From NCBI GenBank assembly GCA_963920705.1, contig OY987227.1, forward strand, positions 11,635,602 through 11,699,601: a DNA stretch of 64,000 nucleotides. The letters are read 5' to 3'. The position numbers and the translations under genes are program-made. The stretch is from Odiellus spinosus. Its lineage: Eukaryota > Arthropoda > Arachnida > Opiliones > Phalangiidae. Shown piece after piece: positions 51,339 through 63,689 of the stretch (positions are counted from its first letter, which is position 1; each line of letters begins with the position of its first letter). The notes below the pieces were generated by a model, which was not told the DNA's origin, did no database searches, and saw only the letters and a program-made list of their open reading frames with translations.

Positions 51339-51822
51339 TTAAAGTTAGAATGAATTCGCACTACAAGAAAGTTTCTATCGATTCCTGTCGTTTACAAAAA
51401 AAGTTGCAAACCAAAATTAAGCGTAGAAATCAATTTACATTGTTCATACACCACGACCTGGAAAAAAACGGAGATTTTGAAAATGGAACCCAAACGTCAG
51501 GGAATTTAAAAATTAGTCCAAAAGGTTAAGGAATTTAAAAATGACTCTAGAAGGTCAGGAAAATAATACATTTCAAGCGCTGTTGAAGGTTGAAATAATA
51601 TGATTGGCCCGAATTTAATTTTTTTCAAATTTTATCAAACTTCAGAAATTAATTTAACCACCAAAAACGTTTCTAAAAAAATCCCTTTCTCGAATACGTT
51701 TGTTTGAATGGTGATTCCGAAAATGAAGTCAAAAGGTGTTCCATTTTTAGCTCAAAGTTTCCCTTTGTGAATAAGGATATCGATAGAAAATCTCTTCTTG
51801 TCAGATTTCATTCTCACTTTAA
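51339..51822. mobile_element. TTAA-flanked miniature element, another family
   Basis: Left TTAAAGTTAGAATGAATTCG, right (complement) TTAAAGTGAGAATGAAATCT. The ends stay similar inward for about 45 bp (TTTCTATCGAT on both). TTAA at 51339-51342 and 51819-51822. The interior includes a GTCAGGGAAT-type dispersed repeat. Non-coding. Confidence 0.7.
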
Positions 51823-52864
51823 ATAAAATCTAGTCTTTAACATAAGGGCGATGTCTTGGAAGTAAGAACAGGCAAGAAATGAAAAATAATTTTCAAATAT
51901 TTTCCGAGGTTTGAATAGAAAAGCAAAAGTTGAAATCCTAAGGTCAAAAAAAAAAAAAAAAAAAAAAAACAATTTTAAGGTTTTTGACCCCTAAATAACA
52001 TTCCTTCGAATATGTACGGGGAAAAAAAATATTCGTATTTATTTAAAGATTTCACCCCCTATTAAAAATTTATTTATTCGAACTCGAAATATTTCGTGAA
52101 ATATTCTCATTTTGAAATTAAAATAGGGAGGAAAGTTTGTTCTACTTAATCCATTCAATGTGTATAAGGCGTAAACCAATGCACCCAACTACCAATTTTC
52201 TCTACTTCCCCCTATATTTGCGAATTGGTTGATGTAAGAAAGACAAAGTGCAGAAGGGAATAGGAATTAAGGGGGAACTTGAAACTCTGAATCTACATTC
52301 GCAAGCAGACGGAAATTTCATGGTGTACAGTAAAGATATTGGCTTTCCGGTACATCTATTATATAAACCAAATACTAACTTGTAAGATATACTGTAGCTT
52401 TATACTGATGCAATTTAAGAATGAGGAGGTAATACCGAGGTCAACCGACTCTCTTATTATTTCCTCAGCTTCCCTGAATCAATTCTGTACCATTCCTTGT
52501 CTCTTTGAACAGCTAAATTCGGATCGAGTTGACAAAAATACTTGGTAGTTAGTGAACTACTTTAATTAACGGGGGTTTTAACATCGGATATCATTCCGTA
52601 GTAGAGTAGTCAGACGTATCATTTACGAATTGTTATACGGTATACCGTCATTTCCGCGAATTGCATTATTGGAATTTTCAAACCCTCACATTGTCTCTAT
52701 TATCTAAATATTGACGCGTTAAAGTGAGGATCAAAAGAAAGGGGTCACGTTAGAAAGCTCTCCTAAAATGTAGGAGGCTCGTTAATTATTATAAAAATAT
52801 TGTAAGTTATTCACCATGGCAAACGTTTATCACTTTATTTCATTAGCTAAATACTATATATGCA

Positions 52865-53170
52865 AAGCTCCAGGTAAATGTACCGGCAGATTCTAATCCT
52901 AGCGGCCGCAGTCGGTGTAAATCGGAAGCGCCACTCTTTGGAGAAATCCCGGAGTTGGGAGGGAAGACAATATAGCCAAGCGCGGCCCGCCTAAATTTCG
53001 TCCCTCTCTTCCGACTCAAAATATTGAGGAAGAGTCCAAATCATTCTGTCCAGGCAGGGGTGATGATTTTTTCGGCTAGTTTTAAATGATGGGATAGTAC
53101 GTTTGCTGATATTATTAAGCTACTGGGCGTTGTTTACTTTTATGGAATAAAGTTATAGACTTTTGACCAT
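52865..53170. repeat. Dispersed repeat, copy B
   Basis: Second copy of the repeat at 50040-50440, starting at AGCTCCAGGTAAATGTACCG. It lacks the first 60 bp and has several small indels. Confidence 0.7.
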
Positions 53171-56100
53171 GGTCAATACAATTTTTGAAAAGGAAAAATA
53201 GTTATTGTTTTAATAGATTTCTTGATACCAAAAATTAAACTCAAATGAGTTTTAAAAATACTGAAGGCACTCCATGAACCTCTATGCTAAGCCTAAATTA
53301 TTTCTAAGTTAAAAATTGAATATATAAATTAATATTTCTTTTGTTCTTTTAGAAAATTTAAATTCTAAGCTAAAAATAAACATTTAACGGGGATTTAGGG
53401 TTTTGTATTTCAAAAATACAAATATTAAGATTGAATGATCCTTAAAATATTAATAATAAATACTTAGTTTTCCTTTTCATCGTCCCTTTATGGTCTGTTT
53501 AAATATAGGAAAGTTGAAATTATATATAGATCTTTAGGGATGGAAATAAGGAATAATGGAGGTGTCATTATCGAATGACGTTCGTCGAATTTACGGCTAA
53601 CGGAAACAAAAGTTGCACCCGAGTGGCAAAACCTCGTAAATTGTTAAGGACAAGACTGGAAATTACTTGATTCTAGCTATCAATAACGAATTCTTAAATT
53701 ATAAAAGATACTGACTATAATTTTGGAAATGAGGTTGTTTTCGAAAATCACATTTTCAATTAAATTGGAAAATTAACGCGTAAACTTGGTATAGTTCTCG
53801 GATATCGGAAAATTTTAATCGTAGTATACTTGGGTTTATTTCAAACAATCCCTGAAGTAAATTACGTCTCTTTACCAATCAAAAATAGACAATAGGTTTA
53901 TATATAACTAAGAACTAATTAATGAAACCAGAGAACTGTAAAACTGCATAGCTAGAGTTTTACGATGAATACCCTCAAAAACACATTTTTCCTTTTAATC
54001 ACGAGATAGCTTGTTATATATTATATTGTGGGAGTTATATACTTATGTAAGACAGTCAAATTAAGCGTTAAACGTAGTACTCTCTTTACTCTATATGGTT
54101 TACAACTGTTATTAGTTGTCCAAGAGACACTTATTGGTAGCGACTGCTCCAATTATCTTTCCAACGCGATGTTGTCACCAAACATCGCGCTCGCGTCGTC
54201 GCTAAACTTCCGCCACGCTTGTTTATAGATTGGGGATGGGATTCGTGGAGTATGAGAGACTGGGAGTGGCATCAGAAAGGGGGCAATAACCTATGCAGTA
54301 TTGAAGATCATTAGACGTGGCTAGAAATCCATGGTCATTGTATGGAGTTTTCCGAGAAGTTTTCTCGTACATATTTGGTTTGGCCCCCTAGGAAATAAAT
54401 CATCGTCTTCAGGGCAAACGTTTTAGAAATGACCCAAAAACGATCAAATTTTAATGGATATATATGGTAGAAAAATTACACTTAATTCCCAACTAAACTT
54501 TTCGCGTCTAGACCTAAATCAAGGAAGTCGATGTTGAAAGGTACAGGAGCTCACGATATCCGCCTACACAAAGCACCTAATAGGAGTTTGAAATCTTATT
54601 TCCTTAATTTGTGTACAGGAGTGCATGGAGTAGGCGAAATAAGATGGGCTCCACCCTAAACGAACGGGTCATTCAGAGAAAGGTTTTCGATTGACTTAGG
54701 CATTCTTTGTATAATTTTCTATCAAATCTTTGGCACAACAAACTGCTTATGATATTATAGAGGATTTTACGGCAATATTTTATAGTTAAATTTACACTTA
54801 GAGATAGAGGGAGTGCTAGGCTTTGCGTGTACTGAAATTTCTAACTGCCGAGACTTGTCTTCTCCATACACTGGCCTTAAACTTATTTCACCATCGATCG
54901 GTTGTACCCGAAAAGCTCTGACATCACGTATCCCCCTTTCCTCTCCACCCCCCGATTGTTGTGAGTATACCAAACTTCTTCCTCCATCCTCCACTGTCTT
55001 CTATTTCCTGGCGTTTCCGTCCAAATATCGAACTAAGCTGGCCGCAAAACTTCCCCATTTTATAGTCCACGCTAGCTGGCTTAAAATTTTCAAGAAAAGA
55101 CGATTTCGCGTTAAGCTCGCACGTGAATTTTACCAAAGTTTTGGGGGCTTTGAACGGGTCGTAATACCGGACAAATATGGGATTAAGCAGTTTTGGGGGA
55201 TTGCTGTCTGTCGTACGAGTAAAATATCAAATATATTAGAAGTAGTTTAAGAATCAGATCGTTACGTAAAAATTTCGTTTTGTGATTGCTTTTAAACAGC
55301 GTTCACATTAGAATTTTTGAAACAATGTTTAATAATTTTAAAAAGGACGAATTTAAAAATTTGAGGGTTAATTTGTAGAGATTATTATTGAAGTTATTTA
55401 AATTATTGAAAACGTAATTTTAATATCCAATCCAAAACGGTTATTATTAAAATTATTTAAAACTTAATTTTAATATCCAATTCAAAGCTCTCCAAGTGTG
55501 AAGGTAACTTATTTAAAATTTTAAACACTTTTCAGTGGTCAACTCGCGTTAGGCTTAGCGCGATGGGTGTTTAGGCATATCCTATAGCCAAACCTCAACT
55601 GAAACAAACTATATCTCTTATATGGTTAAATAAACCCATTACTAGAAACAATTTTCTATGCCTTATAATCCTACACATACAAAATCGATACATTCCTAAT
55701 GAGTTATACCTTTAAAACAATGGTCATCTCGTGTTAGGCCTAGCGCTGGGCGCGATTTTGTATCTTAAACCAGCTTGAACAAACTGCAGCCCTTTAGGAC
55801 CAAGCTACTCCGTAACCGGAGCTACTTGTTCACTGTTATTCCTCCTCTCGGAGCTTGCTAGGTCCGCTTTAGCGCGCGTGGGTATCGATTTGAGTATACG
55901 ACGGACGGAAGAGGATGGAAGATTGCCGGATGAGAAAGAGGAAAATCGGTAGAGAATCAGTTTGAAATTTCAGCGCGTTTAAAGCTTGAACACCTTCTTA
56001 TATCCAAGGAATCTGTTCCTACAAAGATTGAACTAAAACCTATAACTGCGCGTTGGAATCTCAAACTGGATATGACGTTAGAAGCTGGATGGATGCGGAG

Positions 56101-58321
56101 CTAGAAGCCGAGAACGGGCAAAATTTCGGAGTCCGAGCGCGTGCATCCTTCTCGGAATAACGTTCAGCTTGAGATTTCATCGTGAACTATGGTATAGAAT
56201 ATATTCTATCCACATACGGTCTTGGACTTATCTGAGAACCTACGTTTGTACGTATTGAAAATTCTGGTTGATTGAAGCGTAACACTCAATCGCAATCATG
56301 GAAGGCATAACAATTCTCGTAAGAGAAATAGGTTTTTCAATAGAAAACGAGTCCCTTCTAAAACTGTAAATGACTATAGTATAAGTTTAACTCTGTTTAT
56401 TAGCGTCAACATCACGATGCTCAGGGAAACTTTCGCCCGCTTAAAGTGTTAAGCAAAAGCAGGTTTTTTTTTGACGTCACTTTTTCTCTCTCAGCGGTCC
56501 TAACTTATTAAAAGTCCCTTTTAACGATTCGCTCCCCGAACACTTCTATCTCTCAATCCTCATTTCCTGCTCGCTTATTCAAACAAACTTAACCACGCAA
56601 GGAAATAAAATATATTATCTAATGTGTAAGGATGATGTGTATCGCCCGCAAGTCCATTTCAAAGCCCGCTCGCTCTGGTACGCAAAAAAAGTTGAGAAAA
56701 ACAAAATATTATCTCCCCGAGTACCACCATAGAAAATATGGTAATACCTATATTCTATGGTATCTATTTTCTACCTAAAATATTTTATTCTGGCATTTAA
56801 CAGGGCACTTTCTTATTTTGGTTTACGCGTATCAAAAGTTCATAATTTATTCTAGAAAATTAATTAACGCAAATTGCAAATTGAACGTCATGTAGTATTA
56901 AAGACAATTTTCCTACGTATGGGACTCGAATTGTGGTGATAGTTTTAGAGGGACGAGCTAGAACGCTAGTCGCATGTTTTTGCAATTGGGGGACTATATA
57001 ATAATATATTTTATTTCTTAAATATTTAAAAAATTGAGAGATTTTACTGAAAACAGCAAACTTGGTATTGACCCACGCGAAACTTAACGTAAAATGTTCG
57101 CGAGGGAGATGAAGAAGTTCAGAGGTCACGCCTTTAAAATTTCTTCGTAATCTTCGCTAGATAACGGGAGCTCTATCTTCTATACCCATTGCAAACTATT
57201 TTTGAAACGTACCTAAAACTTTTTGGGCTAATGCGAGGGTCGAGGAGGAGAGATGATCGTTATTGTTAAACGAAGCGACTGCGGGCAAAAACCACGCTCT
57301 CTTTCCCGGACCAGCAGAAATCCTTAATGGACAGAAAAATGGTGTCCGTGCTTATGAAGCTTGTTAGTTGATGGCTATTTAACGAACCGATATGTCCTCC
57401 TCACCCGAGCAACTCCCAGCTCGCTCCAAAATCGCCATCGCCCAGCCCTGCATGCGGAGAAGGAACGAAAGAGGAAACTCAATGGAAAGTTTGCTCATAA
57501 ATGATGCGGAATAGTATACGATATTAGGTCTAACATGGTTGCTATATTCGCTACCTAGATATGAAAGGGAACTTTAAATATCGGGCTAAAATATTTAAAG
57601 GTCAGAGAATTGAGCCGAGAATAATCGGGGAATTTGTAAAGAACAACAGCAACTCCCCATAAGAGTCTGGGTCCACGTAATGTTAAAAATGTTCGTCTCT
57701 TTTATGATAAATTCGTATTATATTATTAAAATAGGGTAGTTGGGGGATAATTTAAAGCTAAAATTCGAGCTCACAACTGTAGATTTTGGGAATTACAACG
57801 AATGGAAGGTTTCTTCCATAATGTAAAGAATAGGAAGAATCTATGACTTCCGTGCCGGATATGAAAGCCTTCCCCCACACGAAAATCTTGAACGGTTATT
57901 ATTTTAGATTCATAATTATGTTAGGAAAATATTAGGAAAGAATTATTTTGTAACTGCCACGGGTATAGTGCTGGCGGCAAAATGAAATTCGTATATTTTT
58001 GGTCTACTATGCCTCGAAATCCTCGAAAACGCCTGTAGAAGTGTTCCACTTGTCAAGCATTCATGCAGTAGGCTTTTGCTAGCTTTACAGGGGCCGTGCA
58101 AAGACTATATAGCTTACTTGAATAGTCTTTGGTGTATAAGAAACTCGAAAAATAAATAGAGAAATCATACCAATTAGAAGATACTGGAGTAGTATCTTTA
58201 ATTTTTATTTCATATTAAACAAAACACACTTGTATAAAACGGACAAATTATTCATTTAACGCTAAGGTTTTCTACGTTTAACGTATGTCTGGTAGTTCAA
58301 GCTCAGTGGCATCTTCACACA

Positions 58322-59395
58322 CTACACGCAATTTTGACTGGTACCAACTGCCTCGATCTTCATGGCACGATAACCAAGATACCAGATTACGCTGCTAACG
58401 TGAACACAAGTACCTATCGTCAAACTACCACCTTTGCAATTGCAATACCAGCCTTTAATGGCATTTGCACCTGTCCCGTTCGGTACATAACGTATTAGAG
58501 CTTGGTGAACAGCTGAGGTGGAAAATTGACCAGGCACGCGTATACGAATTAAGTCATGTTCAACTTTGGACACTTCGACGCTGAAAGAGCCGGATTTCTC
58601 TATAGTCAACGCCACATAAGATTCAGCGCGTTTCGTTTTAAAGTCGCTCATTACCACCTCACGTACATCACTTTCACGAAGTACAGGGAAGTCTTGAAAT
58701 TCACTATCCTCAATTCGTTGCCATTGAGGATTTTCTTTCGTAGAGACTGCCAGCATTTTTTCGACGGAGTCTTCCCAGGAACCTTTAAGATGTAACTCCG
58801 GGTGGTAGGCGTTCAACAGCGCAGCAGCAATTTGAAGAAGTTCCGGAACTAATGGTAACATATGCACAGGTATACGGTTTTGAAAAAAACGATACACCGT
58901 CTGCAAATGCCCATTCCTAACTTCAACCGGCCACCTGAAGTACGTTACTTGTCGGGAACGATTAACTTCTTGCGTGTTTACTTGCTTCTCGCCTTTAGAC
59001 AAGAACGAAGGCATTTGTAAATCCACACCCAGTTCAGTCAGTACGCTGTTGGAGTCTCGAAAACCGCGGTCTGCCAGTACAACGTCACCAACTTGAAAGA
59101 AAGACTGGAGTTCTTCTCTCTTTTTGATAGAATGGTTTAAAATGCGCGCGTCGTTATTGCGGCCATTAGCAAAGTAGGGTCCGATTATATCTATTATGTA
59201 ACCCGTAGTTGTTACCATTAACATTGGCTTGAGGATATGCTGGCCTTTGTGCACACAGAAGGATTTGTGAAGAACGGTATAGTCCTTGGATCTTCCAACC
59301 TTAATATAGGTGCCATCTACATATATTAAAGACGTCTTTAATATTTTTTGCCAGCCAGGTTGGCGAAAAATAATTAAACCTGTTTTTATAAACAT
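58322..59395 (-). pseudogene. 5'-truncated transposase copy (left arm)
   Basis: Reverse-strand frame of 357 codons. From VDGTYIKVGRSKDYT onward it matches the right copy, with only F/L, L/Q and S/A changes plus a lysine (ILKPM) where the right copy has a stop. It retains the D, D and E motifs (VDGT, LADRGF, PVEVRNGH) and the C-terminal CxCx9CxH zinc finger. It lacks the helix-turn-helix and N-terminal zinc-binding regions. Its first 26 or so residues come from the spacer and are not transposase. It is probably unable to bind DNA as the full protein would, so it is called a pseudogene although the frame is open. Confidence 0.8.
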
Positions 59396-59484
59396 TAAAA
59401 AAATTGTAATATCTGGTTTGAACCATGATCTTAAGAACTTTCCTTATCAATAACATCAATGTGAGAGTCACTTGGAATTTGGAG

Positions 59485-59994
59485 ATGGCTCCAAATACAT
59501 GTTACGCGTGCAATCGGAAAGTTACCAATAGTACAAGTAGAGGTATAGGCACTCACGTAAAGGCTGGCTTTGCTCGTTTTCTTCGTTTTAGTGAAGGGTT
59601 ATTACCACTTGTAATTAATAGCAAAACAACGAAGATTTGTTTAAAGTGCTCGGGTCTGTCACGAAAGTTTCAAACGTTCTTAAATGCTAGCAAATCGTCC
59701 TTCAGTAGTGATCATGGCTCTTCAACGTCATCGTCTCCACCACAAAAACGAAGACAAATGACGCAAGTATCTAATCCATCAACATCAACAGTACCTGAGC
59801 CATCAACGTCCACAGTACCTGAACCAACAAAGTCCACAGTATCTAATCTATCACCGTCACCAATACCTCAGCCATCAACGTCGCAATTACCACGAAAGCG
59901 TACGTCATCAAACACTATTGCCATAAAGCACAGTTGTGTTCGGCCCTGCCAAAGACTTGCTTCATTTGCGGTGTTAGTACACGAACCAGGGTAA
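59485..59994 (+). pseudogene. N-terminal part of transposase, first frame
   Basis: From ATG 59485 (an in-frame ATG also lies at 59425) the product starts MAPNTCYACNRKV and later has KICLKCSGLSRKF: two C-x2-C pairs about 50 residues apart, like a zinc-binding head. A Ser/Thr/Pro-rich linker with repeated STSTVPEP follows, then a basic PRKRTSS stretch. The frame ends at 59994, where a second frame takes over from about 59925. A 1-2 nt indel or a short intron near 59920-59990 would explain this. It is called broken because the join cannot be decided from sequence. Confidence 0.6.
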
Positions 59995-61586
59995 AAGCCG
60001 AAGTGAGAACAAGTATATTTGTGGAAAGAGCCATATTTATTCATCGGGACAACCGAATGTGCTCCACGCATCTCGTTAACGGAGAGCTTCCCACCGAAAT
60101 AATTGCTGGAATTCAGGTTTCCGCTAGATCAACCATTATGACTGCCACGGACATTGAGCAACTATTACAGGACCTCAGGAAATGTGTTAACGACCTACGG
60201 ACGCCGAGCTTTGACAACTTCATACAAAGTGATGAAGACTGTAAAGTATTAACTTCATTGTCCCTGCACGAGTTCCTAGAGTTGCATTCGACTATTGAGG
60301 ACATTATTCGTACCATCAGATGCTGTTCGTCGAAGACAGCTCTAGCAGTATTATTGGTGAAATTACGATTGGGTATCTCCAATAAGGTGTTATCAACTTT
60401 ATTTCATTTAACTGAAAGATCGGTATCAAACACGGTAAAAGCGGTTATTATGGCTTTATCGGAGCATTTCGTGCCACATAATTTTGGCCTGCAACACTTA
60501 TCACGTGACAATCTGATAACAAACCATCAATCTGGAGCAGCAGTAAAACTCTTTGCTAACAACAAGCCTAATTGTCTTATTACCATTGTAGATGGCACCT
60601 ATATCAAGGTTGGAAGATCCAAGGACTATACCGTTCTTCACAAATCCTTCTGTGTGCACAAAGGCCAGCATATCCTCTAGCCAATGTTAATGGTAACAAC
60701 TACGGGTTACATAATAGATATAATCGGACCCTACTTTGCTAATGGCCGCAATAACGACGCGCGCATTTTAAACCATTCTATCAAAAAGAGAGAAGAACTC
60801 CAGTCTTTCTTTCAAGTTGGTGACGTTGTACTGGCAGACCGCGGTTTTCGAGACTCCAACAGCGTACTGACTGAACTGGGTGTGGATTTACAAATGCCTT
60901 CGTTCTTGTCTAAAGGCGAGAAGCAAGTAAACACGCAAGAAGTTAATCGTTCCCGACAAGTAACGTACCTCAGGTGGCCGGTTGAAGTTAGGAATGGGCA
61001 TTTGCAGACGGTGTATCGTTTTTTTCAAAACCGTATACCTGTGCATATGTTACCATTAGTTCCAGAACTTCTTCAAATTGCTGCTGCGCAGTTGAACGCC
61101 TACCACCCGGAGTTACATCTTAAAGGTTCCTGGGAAGACGCCGTCGAGAAAATGTTGGCAGTCTCTACGAAAGAAAATCCTCAATGGCAACGAATTGAGG
61201 ATAGTGAATTTCAAGACTTCCCTGTACTTCGTGAAAGTGATGTACGTGAGGTGGTAATGAGCGACTTTAAAACGAAACGCGCTGAATCTTATGTGGCGTT
61301 GACTATAGAGAAATCCGGCTCTTTCAGCGTCGAAGTGTCCAAAGTTGAACATGACTTAATTCGTATACGCGTGCCTGGTCAATTTTCCACCTCAGCTGTT
61401 CACCAAGCTCTAATACGTTATGTACCGAACGGGACAGGTGCAAATGCCATTAAAGGCTGGTATTGCAATTGCAAAGGTGGTAGTTTGACGATAGGTACTT
61501 GTGTTCACGTTAGCAGCGTAATCTGGTATCTTGGTTATCGTGCCATGAAGATCGAGGCAGTTGGTACCAGTCAAAATTGCGTGTAG
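59934..61586 (+). pseudogene. DDE transposase, main frame, with internal TAG
   Basis: One continuous frame interrupted only by TAG at 60678-60680. In order: a CFIC...CSTHL zinc-binding motif; a helix-turn-helix (LRLGISNKVLSTLFHLTERS) typical of DDE-superfamily endonucleases; catalytic Asp at 60591 (VDGT), Asp at 60837 (ADRGF) and Glu at 60984 (VEVRNGH); and a SWIM-type zinc finger C-x-C-x9-C-x-H near 61461-61507. This resembles the DDE_Tnp_4 class (PIF/Harbinger and ISL2EU relatives), with an unusual SWIM tail. The left-arm copy has AAG where this has TAG, so the stop is a recent single-base change. It starts at a non-ATG codon, and the natural N-terminus is in the other frame. Confidence 0.8.
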
Positions 61587-62269
61587 TGTGTGAAGATGCC
61601 ACTGAGCTTGAACTACCAGACATACGTTAAACGTAGAAAACCTTAGCGTTAAATGAATAATTTGTCCGTTTTATACAAGTGTGTTTTGTTTAATATGAAA
61701 TAAAAATTAAAGATACTACTCCAGTATCTTCTAATTGGTATGATTTCTCTATTTATTTTTCGAGTTTCTTATACACCAAAGACTATTCAAGTAAGCTATA
61801 TAGTCTTTGCACGGCCCCTGTAAAGCTAGCAAAAGCCTACTGCATGAATGCTTGACAAGTGGAACACTTCTACAGGCGTTTTCGAGGATTTCGAGGCATA
61901 GCAGACCAAAAATATACGAATTTCATTTTGCCGCCAGCACTATACCCGTGGCAGTTACAAAATAATTCTTTCCTAATATTTCCTAACATAATTATGAATC
62001 TAAAATAATAACCGTTCAAGATTTTCGTGTGGGGGAAGGCTTTCATATCCGGCACGGAAGTCATAGATTCTTCCTATTCTTTACATTATGGAAGAAACCT
62101 TCCATTCGTTGTAATTCCCAAAATTTACAGTTGTGAGCTCGAATTTTAGCTTTAAATTATCCCCCAACTACCCTATTTTAATAATATAATACGAATTTAT
62201 CATAAAAGAGACGAAAATTTTTAACATTACGTGGACCCAGACTCTTATGGGGAGTTGCTGTTGTTCTTT
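61587..62269 (+). other. 3' non-coding end of the transposon
   Basis: Mirrored at 57638-58321. It includes AATAAA (about 61700), a plausible polyadenylation signal for the transposase, and a hairpin-prone stretch around CCAGTATC. No terminal inverted repeat shared with the 5' end was recognised. Confidence 0.5.
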
Positions 62270-63689
62270 GAGCTTAAGTTTAATCTGGATTCAAAATTAT
62301 TGAGTTTTGTCTGAAAAACACACTTCCAATGAAAATGATCATTTTTTAAAATATATACGAAAGAAACATTAATATAGTAAAATAATAATTTATTTGGTCA
62401 AATAAATTTTCGAAAGCTCAAGCAATTTAAATAATTTTTGCCAACCATCCAATGAAAATGTATGTCGAATTTATTTCTCATAAACACCGGAATTGACCTG
62501 GAAAAGTTTCGTGAATTTTGATATTGTCCAAAAGGTCAAGGAATCTAGTATTTCGTTAGATCAGTACGAGCAGACGCGTATGAAGTTTACATTAAATATA
62601 CAGTGGAAATGATTTATTACACAGACCGCATTTTGAACTAATTAACCCCCCCCCCCCACATTCTTTCGCACCAAAAAAATTCAGAATGTCGCTATAGAAA
62701 GCCACGTGAGCATCGTAAACCAATGAGAATGAGTAGGCGTCGTTGGAGGAGACAGGCTTTTACCAGGATCCGCTGCCTGCCTTTGACACTTACATAGGCG
62801 GACAGGAGCGTGAATTAAAACGAGTTTTGCTTCAAATTCAAATTCAATTTATTTCAGTTATTAGCATTTGTTTGAGCGGGAAGGGACCAAGTCATCTAGC
62901 GACTTATTGCCCTTCGCTTCATTTTCATCTTCACCCGCCCTTTAAGGTCCTTCCCTCGCTATTCCATAAGATCCCAGCATGTGATAGCTATTTAGCTAGC
63001 ATTTCAGCCTGAATTTTCATCTAAAAAATATATATCCAACTTTGAGTTTACAGCATTTAACATAAATTATTTATTCTTATCATTTAGTTTATTTGAAATC
63101 GAGGTGGCTTATAGCTTCGTTCGTTAAGCAAACTTTGATTGGAATCTTTTTTCATTTCCCCCCTCTCAGTTCCGGACCATTTATCATTTACGTCCAACGC
63201 TTGCCTAATTTTAAAACCCCTTTTACGATGGAAATTTCCCAGACCAGTATACGAGTCTAATAATAACCTTTACGTACGTTTTCGCTCTACTCCGCGGACC
63301 AGTAGACGACTAATAATAGCCCACTCCCCTTTACTTAAAATAGACTAAAGATATATTACGAGATACGAAGGAGGATAAGTCCGGGGGGCTTAAAATCGCC
63401 TTCCGAAATTACACCCGATTTCAAATTATATATTCACGAGATTCGCTTCGATAATTAGATAAAGTATACATACGCATATTGTTGGCTGGATTTTGTAGGC
63501 CAATGTTAATAAGGTTAAAAGGGTTTTGGTGGCTAAAAACAGCCTAAAACGCTTTGCTTTCTTAAAGAAATTAAGAATGAATTAGAAAAGAGGTAAAATC
63601 ATATAGATTTTCAAGGCTTAAAGTTGCTTTAATTCAATTAATTTCATAAAAGCTATTTATATTTTGAGATTTTGAAATTATTTTAAGAA

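Larger units (their letters stand above)
57638..62269. mobile_element. Inverted duplication of a DDE transposon (4.6 kb)
   Basis: Left arm 57638-59320 and right arm 60588-62269 are near-identical reverse complements of about 1.68 kb, around a unique 1.27-kb spacer. Both outer ends read AAAGAACAACAGCAACTCCC inward. Few differences were found by eye, for example one base near 58006/61903 and one indel near 57930, so the duplication is young. The right arm plus spacer forms a nearly full-length element. The left arm is its 3' part, starting exactly at the codon before the first catalytic Asp. No target duplication was identified outside. Whether this is one foldback element or two copies is not settled. 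Confidence 0.85.

Noticed and set aside
54813-55250. 145-codon open frame on + strand
   Set aside because: No domain, no splice sites of matching phase and biased composition; probably a chance frame in an intron.
48773-57637. Search for the FNIII-3 or transmembrane exon
   Set aside because: No stretch with FNIII residues, correct phase-1 acceptor and donor was found; presumed downstream of the window.
58322-59395. Independent 357-residue host gene on the - strand
   Set aside because: It mirrors the transposase at 60588-61586, and its start codes for spacer-derived residues.
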